NCBI GenBank assembly: GCA_026225115.1
Contig: JAMFSE010000098.1
Coordinates: forward strand, 1 to 61,225
Source: Rhodovastum atsumiense
Lineage (GTDB): Bacteria; Pseudomonadota; Alphaproteobacteria; Acetobacterales; Acetobacteraceae
Length of the DNA: 61,225 nucleotides
Reading direction: 5' to 3'
Positions within the stretch are counted from its first letter, which is position 1. Every line of letters begins with the position of its first letter. A program made the translations under genes and the position numbers. Of this stretch, positions 9,313 to 16,625 are shown piece by piece. Under the pieces are notes generated by a model, which did not search any database, was not told the DNA's origin, and was given only the letters and a program-made list of their open reading frames with translations.

Positions 9313-9449
9313 CGAAGAAGCCGCTTTTTCGCAAAAAAGCGGCGCAAAAAACGCTTATTACTCTGGGCATGGGCTGTGGCCGAGCCAACGCCCATGCCCA
9401 GAGTCAAAGAAGTTTTTTGGTTCTTTTTTTCAAAAAAGAACCGCTTTCC
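9313..9449. repeat. Three-hairpin intergenic repeat, copy B
   Basis: The best-preserved copy, filling the whole gap between the convergent permease and ilvA genes. Hairpin 1 is GCCGCTTTTT/AAAAAAGCGGC (9320-9343). Hairpin 2 is a perfect 15-bp stem (9360-9374 with 9390-9404) around the 15-nt loop TGTGGCCGAGCCAAC. Hairpin 3 is GGTTCTTTTTT/AAAAAAGAACC (9419-9442). GC stems next to T-runs on both strands make this a plausible bidirectional terminator. Confidence 0.85.
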
Positions 9450-10646
9450 TTAAATCCTGCGCAGCGTAAAGGCTTCGCTCAAAGCTTTCTCGATTGCCAT
9501 GCCATGGGCGGCGTCGCGGGCTTCGATCATGATTTCCAGCTGCGCGTCCTGCACCGAGGGCGATGAGAACAGGCGGTGGTGGGCGACTTCGATGATATTG
9601 CCGCCGCGGTTGCCGATGCGGGTTGCGATATCGGCCAGCATGCCGGGGCGGTCCGGCATTTCCAACACCACGCGCAGCAGGCGGCCGTCGCGCAGCAGGT
9701 TGCGCATCAACGTGTTGGCGAGGATGCGCGGGTCGATATTGGCACCGCAGAGCGAGATGCCGATTTTTTTGCCGGCGAAGCGTTCGGGGAAGGAGAGCAC
9801 CGCGGCGAGGCCGGCGGCGCCGGCACCTTCGGAGACCTGTTTGGCGGATTCCACCAGCAGCGCGATCGATTGTTCGACGGCGTGTTCAGAGACAACCAGA
9901 ACCTCGACATTCAGCGCCTTCAGGATTTCCAACGGCGTTTGGCCGATATCGCGGACCGCGATGCCTTCAGCGATGGTTGGGCCGCCGACCGCGATCGGCT
10001 GGCCCGAAAGCGCCTGGGCGAAGGCCGAATAGTTCTCCACTTCGACGCCGAGAATTTCCATTTTGGGATTAAGCGCACGGCCGACGACGGCCGAGCCCGA
10101 GATCAGCCCGCCGCCGCCGGTGGCGACAATAAGAACATCGAGCTCGGGCTGATCCTGCAGCATTTCCAGCGCCATGGTGCCCTGGCCGGCGATGACCTGT
10201 TCATCGTCATAGGGATGGATGAACACATAGCCTTCGCTTTCCGCCAGCGCATGGGCGTGGGCGGCGGCTTCCGCCAGCGTCTCGCCATGCAGCACCACCT
10301 CAGCACCCCAGGACCGGGTGCGCGAGACTTTGGTGGAGGGCGTGAATTTGGGCATCACGATGGTCGCCTTGATGCCGCCCAGGCTGGCATGCCGGGCAAC
10401 TGCCTGGGCGTGGTTGCCGGCGGACATGGCGATCACCCCGGCCTTTCTTGCCTCCGGCGGTAGCAGCGCGATTTTATTCGCGGCCCCACGTTCCTTGAAG
10501 GCGCCGGTTGCCTGCAGATGGTCGAGCTTCAGGTAAATCTCGGCGCCGGTTGCGCGCGACAACCCATCGGAGCGCAGAAAGGGCGAACGAAGTACCGCGC
10601 CTTTGATCCGTTCGGCGGCGGCCTCGACATCGGCAAGCGTGATCAT
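9450..10646 (-). CDS. ilvA: Threonine ammonia-lyase with ACT domain
   Basis: 398 aa PLP enzyme that deaminates threonine to 2-oxobutanoate, the first step towards isoleucine. The PLP lysine is K51 in ATGAFKERGA, and the phosphate-binding glycine loop is TGGGG at 176-180. SAGNHAQAVARHA (75-87) is the substrate loop. A single ACT domain occupies about residues 325-398 (LEMPDRPGMLADIATRIGNRGGNIIEV). One ACT domain and ~400 aa fit the shorter TdcB-with-ACT subgroup rather than the 500-aa E. coli IlvA, so the role could also be catabolic. The ATG is 7 bp after the greA stop and is probably read from the greA transcript. Confidence 0.92.
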   Translation of the reverse strand: MITLADVEAAAERIKGAVLRSPFLRSDGLSRATGAEIYLKLDHLQATGAFKERGAANKIALLPPEARKAGVIAMSAGNHAQAVARHASLGGIKATIVMPKFTPSTKVSRTRSWGAEVVLHGETLAEAAAHAHALAESEGYVFIHPYDDEQVIAGQGTMALEMLQDQPELDVLIVATGGGGLISGSAVVGRALNPKMEILGVEVENYSAFAQALSGQPIAVGGPTIAEGIAVRDIGQTPLEILKALNVEVLVVSEHAVEQSIALLVESAKQVSEGAGAAGLAAVLSFPERFAGKKIGISLCGANIDPRILANTLMRNLLRDGRLLRVVLEMPDRPGMLADIATRIGNRGGNIIEVAHHRLFSSPSVQDAQLEIMIEARDAAHGMAIEKALSEAFTLRRI

Positions 10647-10653
10647 CTCAGCC

Positions 10654-11127
10654 TCAGCCGTAAGTGATTTTCAGGATCTCGTAATTGCGGTCTCCACTCG
10701 GCGCCGGCACGGAGACGGTGTCGCCGACGCGCTTGGCGATCAGCGCCTTGGCGAGCGGCGAGGTAATGGAAAGCAGCGCGCGTTTCACATCCGCCTCATA
10801 CATGCCCACGATCTGATACGTGACCTCTTTCTCGGTGTCTTCGTCGAGGAGAAGAATATTCGCGCCGAATTTTACGGTGTCGCCGGTGAGCGTGGCAGGG
10901 TCGATCACCTCGGCGGCGGAGGTGATTTCCTCCAGCTCGGCGATCCGGCCTTCAACAAAGGACTGGCGTTCGCGCGCGGCGTGGTATTCCGCGTTTTCGG
11001 ACAAATCGCCATGGGCGCGGGCCTCGGCGATGGCGCGAATGATGGCGGGCCGTTCCTGGGCTTTAAGTGTCCGCAGCTCTTCTTCGAGCGCTGCCAGGCC
11101 AGGGGCGGTCATGGGAAATTTCTGCAA
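10654..11127 (-). CDS. greA: Transcription elongation factor GreA (TTG start)
   Basis: 157 aa, the standard GreA length. It binds RNA polymerase's secondary channel and stimulates cleavage of backtracked transcripts. The N-terminal coiled coil includes [41 protein letters not shown] with the acidic tip (GDLSENAEY), followed by the FKBP-like C-terminal domain. The start was set at the TTG at 11127 because GAGGAG lies 6 nt upstream and the resulting QKFPMT N-terminus matches GreA. The longer open frame upstream has no resemblance and runs through a terminator hairpin. It lies between carB and ilvA on the same strand. Confidence 0.95.
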   Translation of the reverse strand: MQKFPMTAPGLAALEEELRTLKAQERPAIIRAIAEARAHGDLSENAEYHAARERQSFVEGRIAELEEITSAAEVIDPATLTGDTVKFGANILLLDEDTEKEVTYQIVGMYEADVKRALLSITSPLAKALIAKRVGDTVSVPAPSGDRNYEILKITYG

Positions 11128-11180
11128 CGTGGTCTCCTCGGCCACTGCCCTGGCCGATGGGGTTGAGGTTAAAATACAAG

Positions 11181-11221
11181 CGCCGCCCCGAGAGGGCCCA
11201 AGCAGGGTCTCCGGGGGCGAC
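11181..11221 (-). terminator. Putative terminator downstream of carB
   Basis: Just after the carB stop, the minus strand has a GC-rich inverted repeat (GTCGCCCCCGGAGA pairing imperfectly with TCTCGGGGCGGC around a 14-nt loop) followed by GCGCTTGTATTTTAA. The U-tract is interrupted, so termination may be partial, allowing some read-through into greA-ilvA. Confidence 0.5.
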
Positions 11222-11224
11222 GAG

Positions 11225-14200
11225 TTAGAAAGGTTGGGGAAAGTACGACTGAAGCGGCGCAACTTCAAGACTGCCCGAAATCAGGGCAGCAATGGCATGC
11301 GCGGTGGCGCGCGCGGCGGCAATTGTGGTGAAATTGGGCACGCCGTGGGTCAACGCATCGCGGCGGATATCGTAGCTGTCGGTCACCGACTGGGCGCCAT
11401 GGGCGGTATTGATCACCAGCTGGATGTCGCCGGAGCGGATGGCGTCCACGCAATGCGGCCGGCCTTCCAGCACCTTGTTGATCGATTTTACGGCAATTCC
11501 GGCCTGGGTAAGTCTGGCGGCGGTACCCCGCGTGGCGAGGATCGAAAAACCCATTTCCGCCAGGCGGCGGGCCACCGGCACAATCGCCTCCTTGTCGGAT
11601 TCTTTTACGGACAGGAAGGCGGTGCCGGAAAGCGGTAGTTTTACCCCGGCGCCCAGCTGCGCCTTGGCGAAGGCGCGGGCGAAATTGGTGTCCAGCCCCA
11701 TGACCTCGCCGGTGGACTTCATTTCCGGCCCGAGCAGGGTGTCGACATTGGGGAAGCGGGCGAAGGGGAATACCGCCTCCTTCACGGCCACATGCGCGCG
11801 GGTGACGGTATCATCGAGCTTGAAGGAGGATAGTTTTTCACCGGCCATGACCCGAGCGCCGATTTTGGCGATGGCGACGCCGGTTGCCTTGGCGACGAAC
11901 GGCACCGTGCGGGAGGCGCGCGGGTTAACCTCGAGCACATAGATCAGGTCGTTCTGGATGGCGTATTGCACGTTCATCAGCCCGACGACATTGAGCGCCT
12001 TGGCCATTGCCTCGGTCTCCGCCCGCAATTCCGCGACGATGGCGGGCGAAAGCGAATAAGGCGGGATTGAGCAGGCGGAATCGCCGGAATGGATGCCGGC
12101 TTCCTCGATATGCTCCATCACGCCGGCGACATAGACGGTCTCGCCATCGCAGATGCAGTCGACATCGACTTCCGAGGCTTCGTTCAGGTAGCGATCGATC
12201 AGCACCGGGTTGTCGTTGGAGATGCGCACCACTTCGCGCATGTAACGGCCAAGGCCGTTGCGGTCGTAGAGGATTTCCATGGCGCGGCCGCCCAGCACGT
12301 AAGAGGGGCGGATGATGATGGGGTAGCCGATGCGCTCCGCAATGGCTTCCGCCTGTTCGGCCGAACGGGCGATGCCGTTTTCCGGTTGCCGCAGCCCGAG
12401 CTTTTGCAACAACACGGCAAAGCGCTCGCGGTCTTCGGCGATATCAATGGCGTCCGCGGACGTGCCGAGAATGGGAATGCTGGCTTCAGACAGCGCCTGG
12501 GACAGTTTCAGCGGGGTCTGGCCGCCATACTGCACGATGCAACCAAGAAGTTTGCCGTTCTGCTGTTCGCGGCGGATCAGGCTGATGACGTCTTCGGCGA
12601 ACAGCGGTTCGAAATACAGCCGGTCGGAGGTGTCGTAATCGGTCGAGACCGTTTCGGGGTTGCAATTGACCATGATGGTCTCGTACCCCGCATCGCGCAA
12701 CGCGTAGGCGGCGTGGACGCAGCAGTAGTCGAACTCAATGCCCTGACCGATTCGGTTCGGGCCGCCGCCGAGGATGATGATTTTATCGCGATCGGTGGGA
12801 TTGGCTTCGCAGATCGGCGCGCCGTAGGCGCCTTCATAGGTGCCGTACATATAGGCGGCGACGGAGCTGAATTCGCCGGCCGAGCTGTCGATGCGCTTGT
12901 ACACCGGCACGACGCCGAGTTTGAGGCGGGCGGCGGTGACGGCGGCTTCCTTCTGGCCGCTAAGCTCGGACAGGCGCTTATCGGCGAAGCCAAGAGATTT
13001 CAGTTTGCGCAGCGCAAAGCCGTCGCGCGGAACGCCGTTTTTGCGGACCTCGTTTTCGGCGGCGATGATGGCTTCCATCTGGCGCAGGAACCAGGGGTCG
13101 AACTTGGTGGTCTCGTTGATTTCGGCGACGCTTAATCCCGCGCGCAAGGCCTGGGCGGCCATCAGCAGCCGGTCGGGGCGGGCAAGCGAGAGTGCCGCGC
13201 GGTAGGCATCCGCCGTGCCGTCGCCTGGGGCGGGAATTTCATCGAGGCCGGAGAGCCCGGTTTCCAAACTCCGGAGACCTTTCTGTAGGGCCTCGGCGAA
13301 ATTGCGGCCGATCGCCATGGCTTCGCCGACGGATTTCATCGAGGTGGACAGCAGCGCCGGCGTGCCGGGGAATTTCTCGAAGGTAAACCGGGGTATTTTG
13401 ATGACCACATAGTCGATCACCGGCTCGAAACTTGCAGGCGTGGACATGGTGATATCGTTTTTGAGCTCGTCCAAAGTGTAGCCGACGGCGAGCTTGGCGG
13501 CGATTTTGGCAATCGGAAAGCCGGTTGCTTTCGAGGCCAGCGCCGATGAGCGCGAGACGCGCGGATTCATCTCGATGATCACCATCCGCCCATCCACGGG
13601 GTTGATGCCGAACTGCACGTTGGAGCCGCCGGTATCGACGCCGATTTTCCGCAGGCAGGCGATCGAGGCATCGCGAAGGATCTGGTATTCCTTATCGGTC
13701 AGCGTGAGGGCAGGGGCGACGGTGATGGAATCCCCTGTATGCACGCCCATCGGATCGATATTCTCGATCGAGCAGATGATGATGCAATTGTCCGCGGAAT
13801 CCCGCACGACCTCCATTTCGTATTCTTTCCAGCCCAGCACGCTTTCTTCGATGAGCACTTCATCGGTGGGCGAGGCGTCGATGCCGCCCAAGGCGATGTT
13901 GAAGAATTCCTCGCGATTATAGGCGATGCCACCGCCGGTGCCGCCCAAGGTGAAGGAGGGGCGAATAACCGCGGGCAGGCCGATTTCGGCGAGTGCGGCG
14001 TTCAATTCCTCGCGGTTATGGGCAATCGCACTTTTGGGGCCGGCAATGCCGATTTCGGACATGGCGTCGCGGAATTTCAAGCGGTCCTCGGCGCGGTCGA
14101 TCACCTCGGCCTTGGCGCCGATCAGCTCCACGCCAAGACGCTCTAGCGCACCGGATTTTGCCAGAGCCATCGCGGTATTCAGTGCCGTCTGCCCGCCCAT

Positions 14201-14467
14201 GGTCGGCAACAATGCGTCCGGCTTTTCTCGCAGAATAATCTTCTCGACCATCTCCGGTGTGATCGGCTCGATATAGGTGGCATCCGCCAGCGACGGGTCG
14301 GTCATGATGGTTGCGGGAGTGGAATTGACCAGGATCACCCGGTAGCCTTCCTCGCGCAGCGCTTTACATGCCTGGGCGCCGGAGTAATCAAACTCGCAGG
14401 CCGGGCCTATGACGATTGGCCCAGCACCGATGATCATGATGCTTTTTATATCGGTGCGTTTAGGCAT
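11225..14467 (-). CDS. carB: Carbamoyl-phosphate synthase large subunit
   Basis: 1080 aa, full length. It makes carbamoyl phosphate from bicarbonate, ATP and ammonia delivered by CarA, feeding arginine and pyrimidine synthesis. Two homologous halves each carry an ATP-grasp module. The first has [11 protein letters not shown] and [25 protein letters not shown]; the second has [14 protein letters not shown] and [25 protein letters not shown]. The N-terminus ([37 protein letters not shown]-type) is canonical. The C-terminal ~140 residues form the allosteric MGS-like domain ([19 protein letters not shown]). It lies 240 bp downstream of carA; that gap is filled with hairpins and could set the carB:carA ratio. 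Confidence 0.97.
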   Translation of the reverse strand: MPKRTDIKSIMIIGAGPIVIGPACEFDYSGAQACKALREEGYRVILVNSTPATIMTDPSLADATYIEPITPEMVEKIILREKPDALLPTMGGQTALNTAMALAKSGALERLGVELIGAKAEVIDRAEDRLKFRDAMSEIGIAGPKSAIAHNREELNAALAEIGLPAVIRPSFTLGGTGGGIAYNREEFFNIALGGIDASPTDEVLIEESVLGWKEYEMEVVRDSADNCIIICSIENIDPMGVHTGDSITVAPALTLTDKEYQILRDASIACLRKIGVDTGGSNVQFGINPVDGRMVIIEMNPRVSRSSALASKATGFPIAKIAAKLAVGYTLDELKNDITMSTPASFEPVIDYVVIKIPRFTFEKFPGTPALLSTSMKSVGEAMAIGRNFAEALQKGLRSLETGLSGLDEIPAPGDGTADAYRAALSLARPDRLLMAAQALRAGLSVAEINETTKFDPWFLRQMEAIIAAENEVRKNGVPRDGFALRKLKSLGFADKRLSELSGQKEAAVTAARLKLGVVPVYKRIDSSAGEFSSVAAYMYGTYEGAYGAPICEANPTDRDKIIILGGGPNRIGQGIEFDYCCVHAAYALRDAGYETIMVNCNPETVSTDYDTSDRLYFEPLFAEDVISLIRREQQNGKLLGCIVQYGGQTPLKLSQALSEASIPILGTSADAIDIAEDRERFAVLLQKLGLRQPENGIARSAEQAEAIAERIGYPIIIRPSYVLGGRAMEILYDRNGLGRYMREVVRISNDNPVLIDRYLNEASEVDVDCICDGETVYVAGVMEHIEEAGIHSGDSACSIPPYSLSPAIVAELRAETEAMAKALNVVGLMNVQYAIQNDLIYVLEVNPRASRTVPFVAKATGVAIAKIGARVMAGEKLSSFKLDDTVTRAHVAVKEAVFPFARFPNVDTLLGPEMKSTGEVMGLDTNFARAFAKAQLGAGVKLPLSGTAFLSVKESDKEAIVPVARRLAEMGFSILATRGTAARLTQAGIAVKSINKVLEGRPHCVDAIRSGDIQLVINTAHGAQSVTDSYDIRRDALTHGVPNFTTIAAARATAHAIAALISGSLEVAPLQSYFPQPF

Positions 14468-14491
14468 TTAAAGAAATCCAATCAAGAAAAC

Positions 14492-14531
14492 GCAGGACTC
14501 TGTCCTGCACCCGCTGGGGCCTGGAGGCCCC
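14492..14531 (-). terminator. Tandem hairpins with T-run just upstream of carB
   Basis: Two perfect inverted repeats: GCAGGAC-TCT-GTCCTGC (14492-14508) and GGGGCC-TGGA-GGCCCC (14516-14531). Read towards carB, the second-encountered stem is followed directly by GTTTTCTT, like an intrinsic terminator, only 25 nt before the carB ATG. It may be an attenuator or a leftover terminator/repeat element; which is unknown. Confidence 0.5.
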
Positions 14532-14597
14532 AAACCCCCATTAGTCAAAAACGTTTCTTTGTTCGGTTAAAAGGCTCGTTTCTTCGTCCCGGCCGAG

Positions 14598-14692
14598 TTC
14601 AGGAGCGTGCATAAGCGAAAAATGGTCAAGGCTGGCCGCAGGCCACCGCGCAGCGGTTGCCTTGACGATTTTTCGTGTTGCGCGATGCTGAA
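14598..14692. repeat. Long imperfect palindrome between carB and carA
   Basis: GTTCAG...CTGAAC form the outermost arms. Inside them, CGAAAAATGGTCAAGG (14616-14631) pairs with CCTTGACGATTTTTCG (14660-14675) with one mismatch in 16. The interior has two further small hairpins (TGGCC-GCA-GGCCA and a CCGC...GCGG stem), giving a cruciform-like fold. The compact nested symmetry resembles a REP/MITE-type element or a complex terminator after carA. I recall similar AAAAATGGTCAAGG palindromes in Acetobacteraceae, but cannot verify that here. Confidence 0.65.
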
Positions 14693-14707
14693 CGGTACCG
14701 GGGCACA

Positions 14708-16033
14708 CTATCCCATCATCTCCACAAACCGGCCAAACAGATATCCGGAATCAGAAGGCCCTGGCGATGCCTCAGGGTGATACTGCACCGAAAACACGCG
14801 TTTCGATTTGCACGCGATGCCTTCATTCGAACCATCGAACAGAGACACATGCGTGATCTCAACGCCATCTGGCAATGAATTATGGTCCACAGCAAAGCCG
14901 TGGTTTTGCGACGTGATTTCCACCCTGCCGGTTGCGAGGTCTTTCACCGGCTGATTGGCGCCCCGATGCCCGCGGGGAAGCTTGTAGGTTTTCGCGCCAA
15001 GCGCATGCGCCAGCAATTGGTGGCCGAGGCAAATCCCGAAAATGGGTACGCCGGCATTCATGACCCCCTGGATCGCGGGCACGGCGTAGGCTGCGGTCGC
15101 GGCTGGATCGCCCGGGCCGTTGGAGAGAAACACCCCGTCCGGCTTGTGCCGCAGGATATCCTCAGCTGAGGCTGCGGCCGGCACCACGATCACTTTGCAG
15201 CCAGCACTCGCCAGGCTGCGCAAAATATTCCGTTTGGCGCCGTAATCGACCGCGACAACCGTATGCGTGGTCTCAGGTTCGGCAAATCCGGCTTCCAGGC
15301 TCCAGCGCCCGCCGGTCCATTCGTAGCTCTGGGTGCAGGAAACCTCGGCGGCCAGATCCATGCCGTCCAGTCCGGGCCAGGCGGCGGCCTGGGCTGCGAG
15401 TGCCGCGATGTCGAATTTCTGGTCCGCGGGATAGGCCAGCACCGCGTTCGGGGCGCCGAGGTCGCGGATGCGCAACGTGAGCGCCCGCGTATCAACACCG
15501 GCAATGCCCGGCACGTTCTGCTTTTTCAGCCATTCATCGAGGCTGGCCGTGGCCCGCCAGTTGGCGGGAGCAGAAATATCTTCCTTCGTCACCAGCCCGC
15601 GGGCAGCGATGTTCACCGCCTCGATATCTTCCTCGTTCACGCCCACATTGCCGATATGCGGGAAGGTGAATGTGATGATCTGGCCGGCGAAAGACGGGTC
15701 GGTGAGGGTTTCCTGGTAGCCTGTCATCCCGGTGGAGAAACATAATTCGGCCGGCTTGCTCACCCCAAAGGCGCCAAATCCGCGGCCCCAGAACACGCTA
15801 GCATCCGCCAGCACTAAGGCGGCGGTGGCGCCGGGGGGTACGTCGGTCTCGGCGGACGGTGCAAGCTCTTCCATACCCAGCCCGGTTGCTGCCATAATGG
15901 CAGGCCAATGGCGGGACGGAATGGCGCTCGAACTCCGCCATTTGCGGATTGCGTCCAACGATACCCCGGTCAGCCGGGCAGCTTCGTCCTGCCCGCCTAA
16001 GCGGTCGATGAGCTCGGATATGGATATTGGCAT
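14708..16033 (-). CDS. carA: Carbamoyl-phosphate synthase small subunit with N-terminal HTH-like domain
   Basis: 441 aa glutamine amidotransferase subunit that supplies ammonia to CarB. The CarA body starts near residue 70 (AALVLADASVFWGRGFGAFG). The C-terminal class I GATase domain has the triad C335 (GICLGHQLL), H419 and E421 (QYHPEAS). Residues about 5-52 are an extra module resembling a Cro/YdaS-type helix-turn-helix: a LIDRLGG first helix, DEAARLTGVS, then LDAIRKWRSSSAIPSRHWPAI. Normal CarA is about 380 aa. Alternative ATGs at codons 47 and 54 would remove the module, but the whole open stretch keeps coherent HTH-like sequence, so the long form is preferred. Divergent from yqeY across 79 bp containing two palindromes. 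Confidence 0.93.
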   Translation of the reverse strand: MPISISELIDRLGGQDEAARLTGVSLDAIRKWRSSSAIPSRHWPAIMAATGLGMEELAPSAETDVPPGATAALVLADASVFWGRGFGAFGVSKPAELCFSTGMTGYQETLTDPSFAGQIITFTFPHIGNVGVNEEDIEAVNIAARGLVTKEDISAPANWRATASLDEWLKKQNVPGIAGVDTRALTLRIRDLGAPNAVLAYPADQKFDIAALAAQAAAWPGLDGMDLAAEVSCTQSYEWTGGRWSLEAGFAEPETTHTVVAVDYGAKRNILRSLASAGCKVIVVPAAASAEDILRHKPDGVFLSNGPGDPAATAAYAVPAIQGVMNAGVPIFGICLGHQLLAHALGAKTYKLPRGHRGANQPVKDLATGRVEITSQNHGFAVDHNSLPDGVEITHVSLFDGSNEGIACKSKRVFSVQYHPEASPGPSDSGYLFGRFVEMMG

Positions 16034-16045
16034 GAAATTGGTGTA

Positions 16046-16062
16046 CCGGAATTTATTTCCGT
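16046..16062. promoter_or_regulatory. Palindrome 1 in the carA/yqeY divergent promoter
   Basis: CGGAA-TTTAT-TTCCG is a perfect inverted repeat at 16047-16061, extending to TACCGGAA/TTCCGTTA with one mismatch. It ends 13 bp from the carA start. It shares 16 of 19 positions with the reverse complement of the second palindrome 38 bp away (centre to centre). Confidence 0.6.
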
Positions 16063-16083
16063 TATCAACGAGATAATGTAACG

Positions 16084-16100
16084 CCGGAAATTAACTCCGG
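16084..16100. promoter_or_regulatory. Palindrome 2 in the carA/yqeY divergent promoter
   Basis: CCGGA-AATTAAC-TCCGG, perfect 5-bp arms, ending 13 bp from the yqeY ATG. Its reverse complement (TACCGGAGTTAATTTCCG) nearly repeats palindrome 1, so the pair is arranged symmetrically and each gene sees an equivalent layout. A separate TTATC/GATAA inverted repeat lies between them (16062-16076). Confidence 0.6.
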
Positions 16101-16112
16101 TAAAGGACCAGA

Positions 16113-16568
16113 ATGCCCCTACGCGATGACCTGACCGCTGCCACCAAAACCTCGATGCTGGCGCGGGATGCCGACCGCACCTCTACGCTGCGGATGATCT
16201 CGGCCAAGCTGAAGGATACCGATATCGCCGCCCGCCCGAAGGGGATTGCCGCCATTCCGGATGACGAGATCATCGCCATGCTGCGGTCGATGATCAAATC
16301 CCGGCGCGACGCCGTCACCCTCTACCGACAGGGCAAGCGGGAGGAGCTGGCTGCGAAGGAAGAGGCAGAAATTGCTGTTATTGAAGAATTTTTATCGAAG
16401 ACGCTCATCGGTGATGAGCTGAATGCCGCCATTGCAGATGCCATTGCGGAAACTGGGGCGACCTCGCCCAAGGACATGGGAAAGGTCATCGCCGCGCTCA
16501 AAGCCAAGCACGGCCCGGCTCTGGACATGTCGGTGGCGTCTGGCGCCGTGAAAGCAGCTTTGGGCTAG
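16113..16568 (+). CDS. yqeY: GatB/YqeY domain-containing protein
   Basis: 151 aa YqeY-family protein, related to the tail domain of the GatB subunit of the tRNA-dependent amidotransferase. Typical features are the N-terminal LRDDLTAATKTSMLARDADRTSTLRMISAKLKD, the central RRDAVTLYRQGKREELAAKEEAEIAVIEEFLSK, and the C-terminal GATSPKDMGKVIAALKAKHG. The free-standing protein's molecular role is not firmly known; tRNA binding is inferred from GatB. AAAGGA lies 8 nt before the ATG. It heads a rightward run with dnaG and rpoD, as in many alphaproteobacteria, and shares the palindrome-bearing promoter region with carA. Confidence 0.93.
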   Translation: MPLRDDLTAATKTSMLARDADRTSTLRMISAKLKDTDIAARPKGIAAIPDDEIIAMLRSMIKSRRDAVTLYRQGKREELAAKEEAEIAVIEEFLSKTLIGDELNAAIADAIAETGATSPKDMGKVIAALKAKHGPALDMSVASGAVKAALG

Positions 16569-16574
16569 GAAGAT

Positions 16575-16602
16575 GGATTGCTTCGCTACGCTCGCAATGA
16601 CG
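16575..16602. repeat. REP-like short repeat (GGATTGCTTCGCTACGCTCG type)
   Basis: The gap between yqeY and dnaG holds a 28-bp segment that begins GGATTGCTTCGCTACGCTCG and ends CAATGACG. I recognise this from memory as a dispersed intergenic sequence found in many proteobacterial genomes (reverse form CGTCATTGCGAGCG...). A degenerate version with inverted arms is at 34.83-34.89 kb in this window. Confidence 0.55.
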
Positions 16603-16625
16603 ATTTTGGCAAAGCGTCCAGTTTA

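Noticed and set aside
10654-11268. GreA of 204 aa starting at 11268
   Set aside because: The extra 47 residues cross the carB terminator hairpin and lack similarity; TTG at 11127 has GAGGAG at correct spacing.
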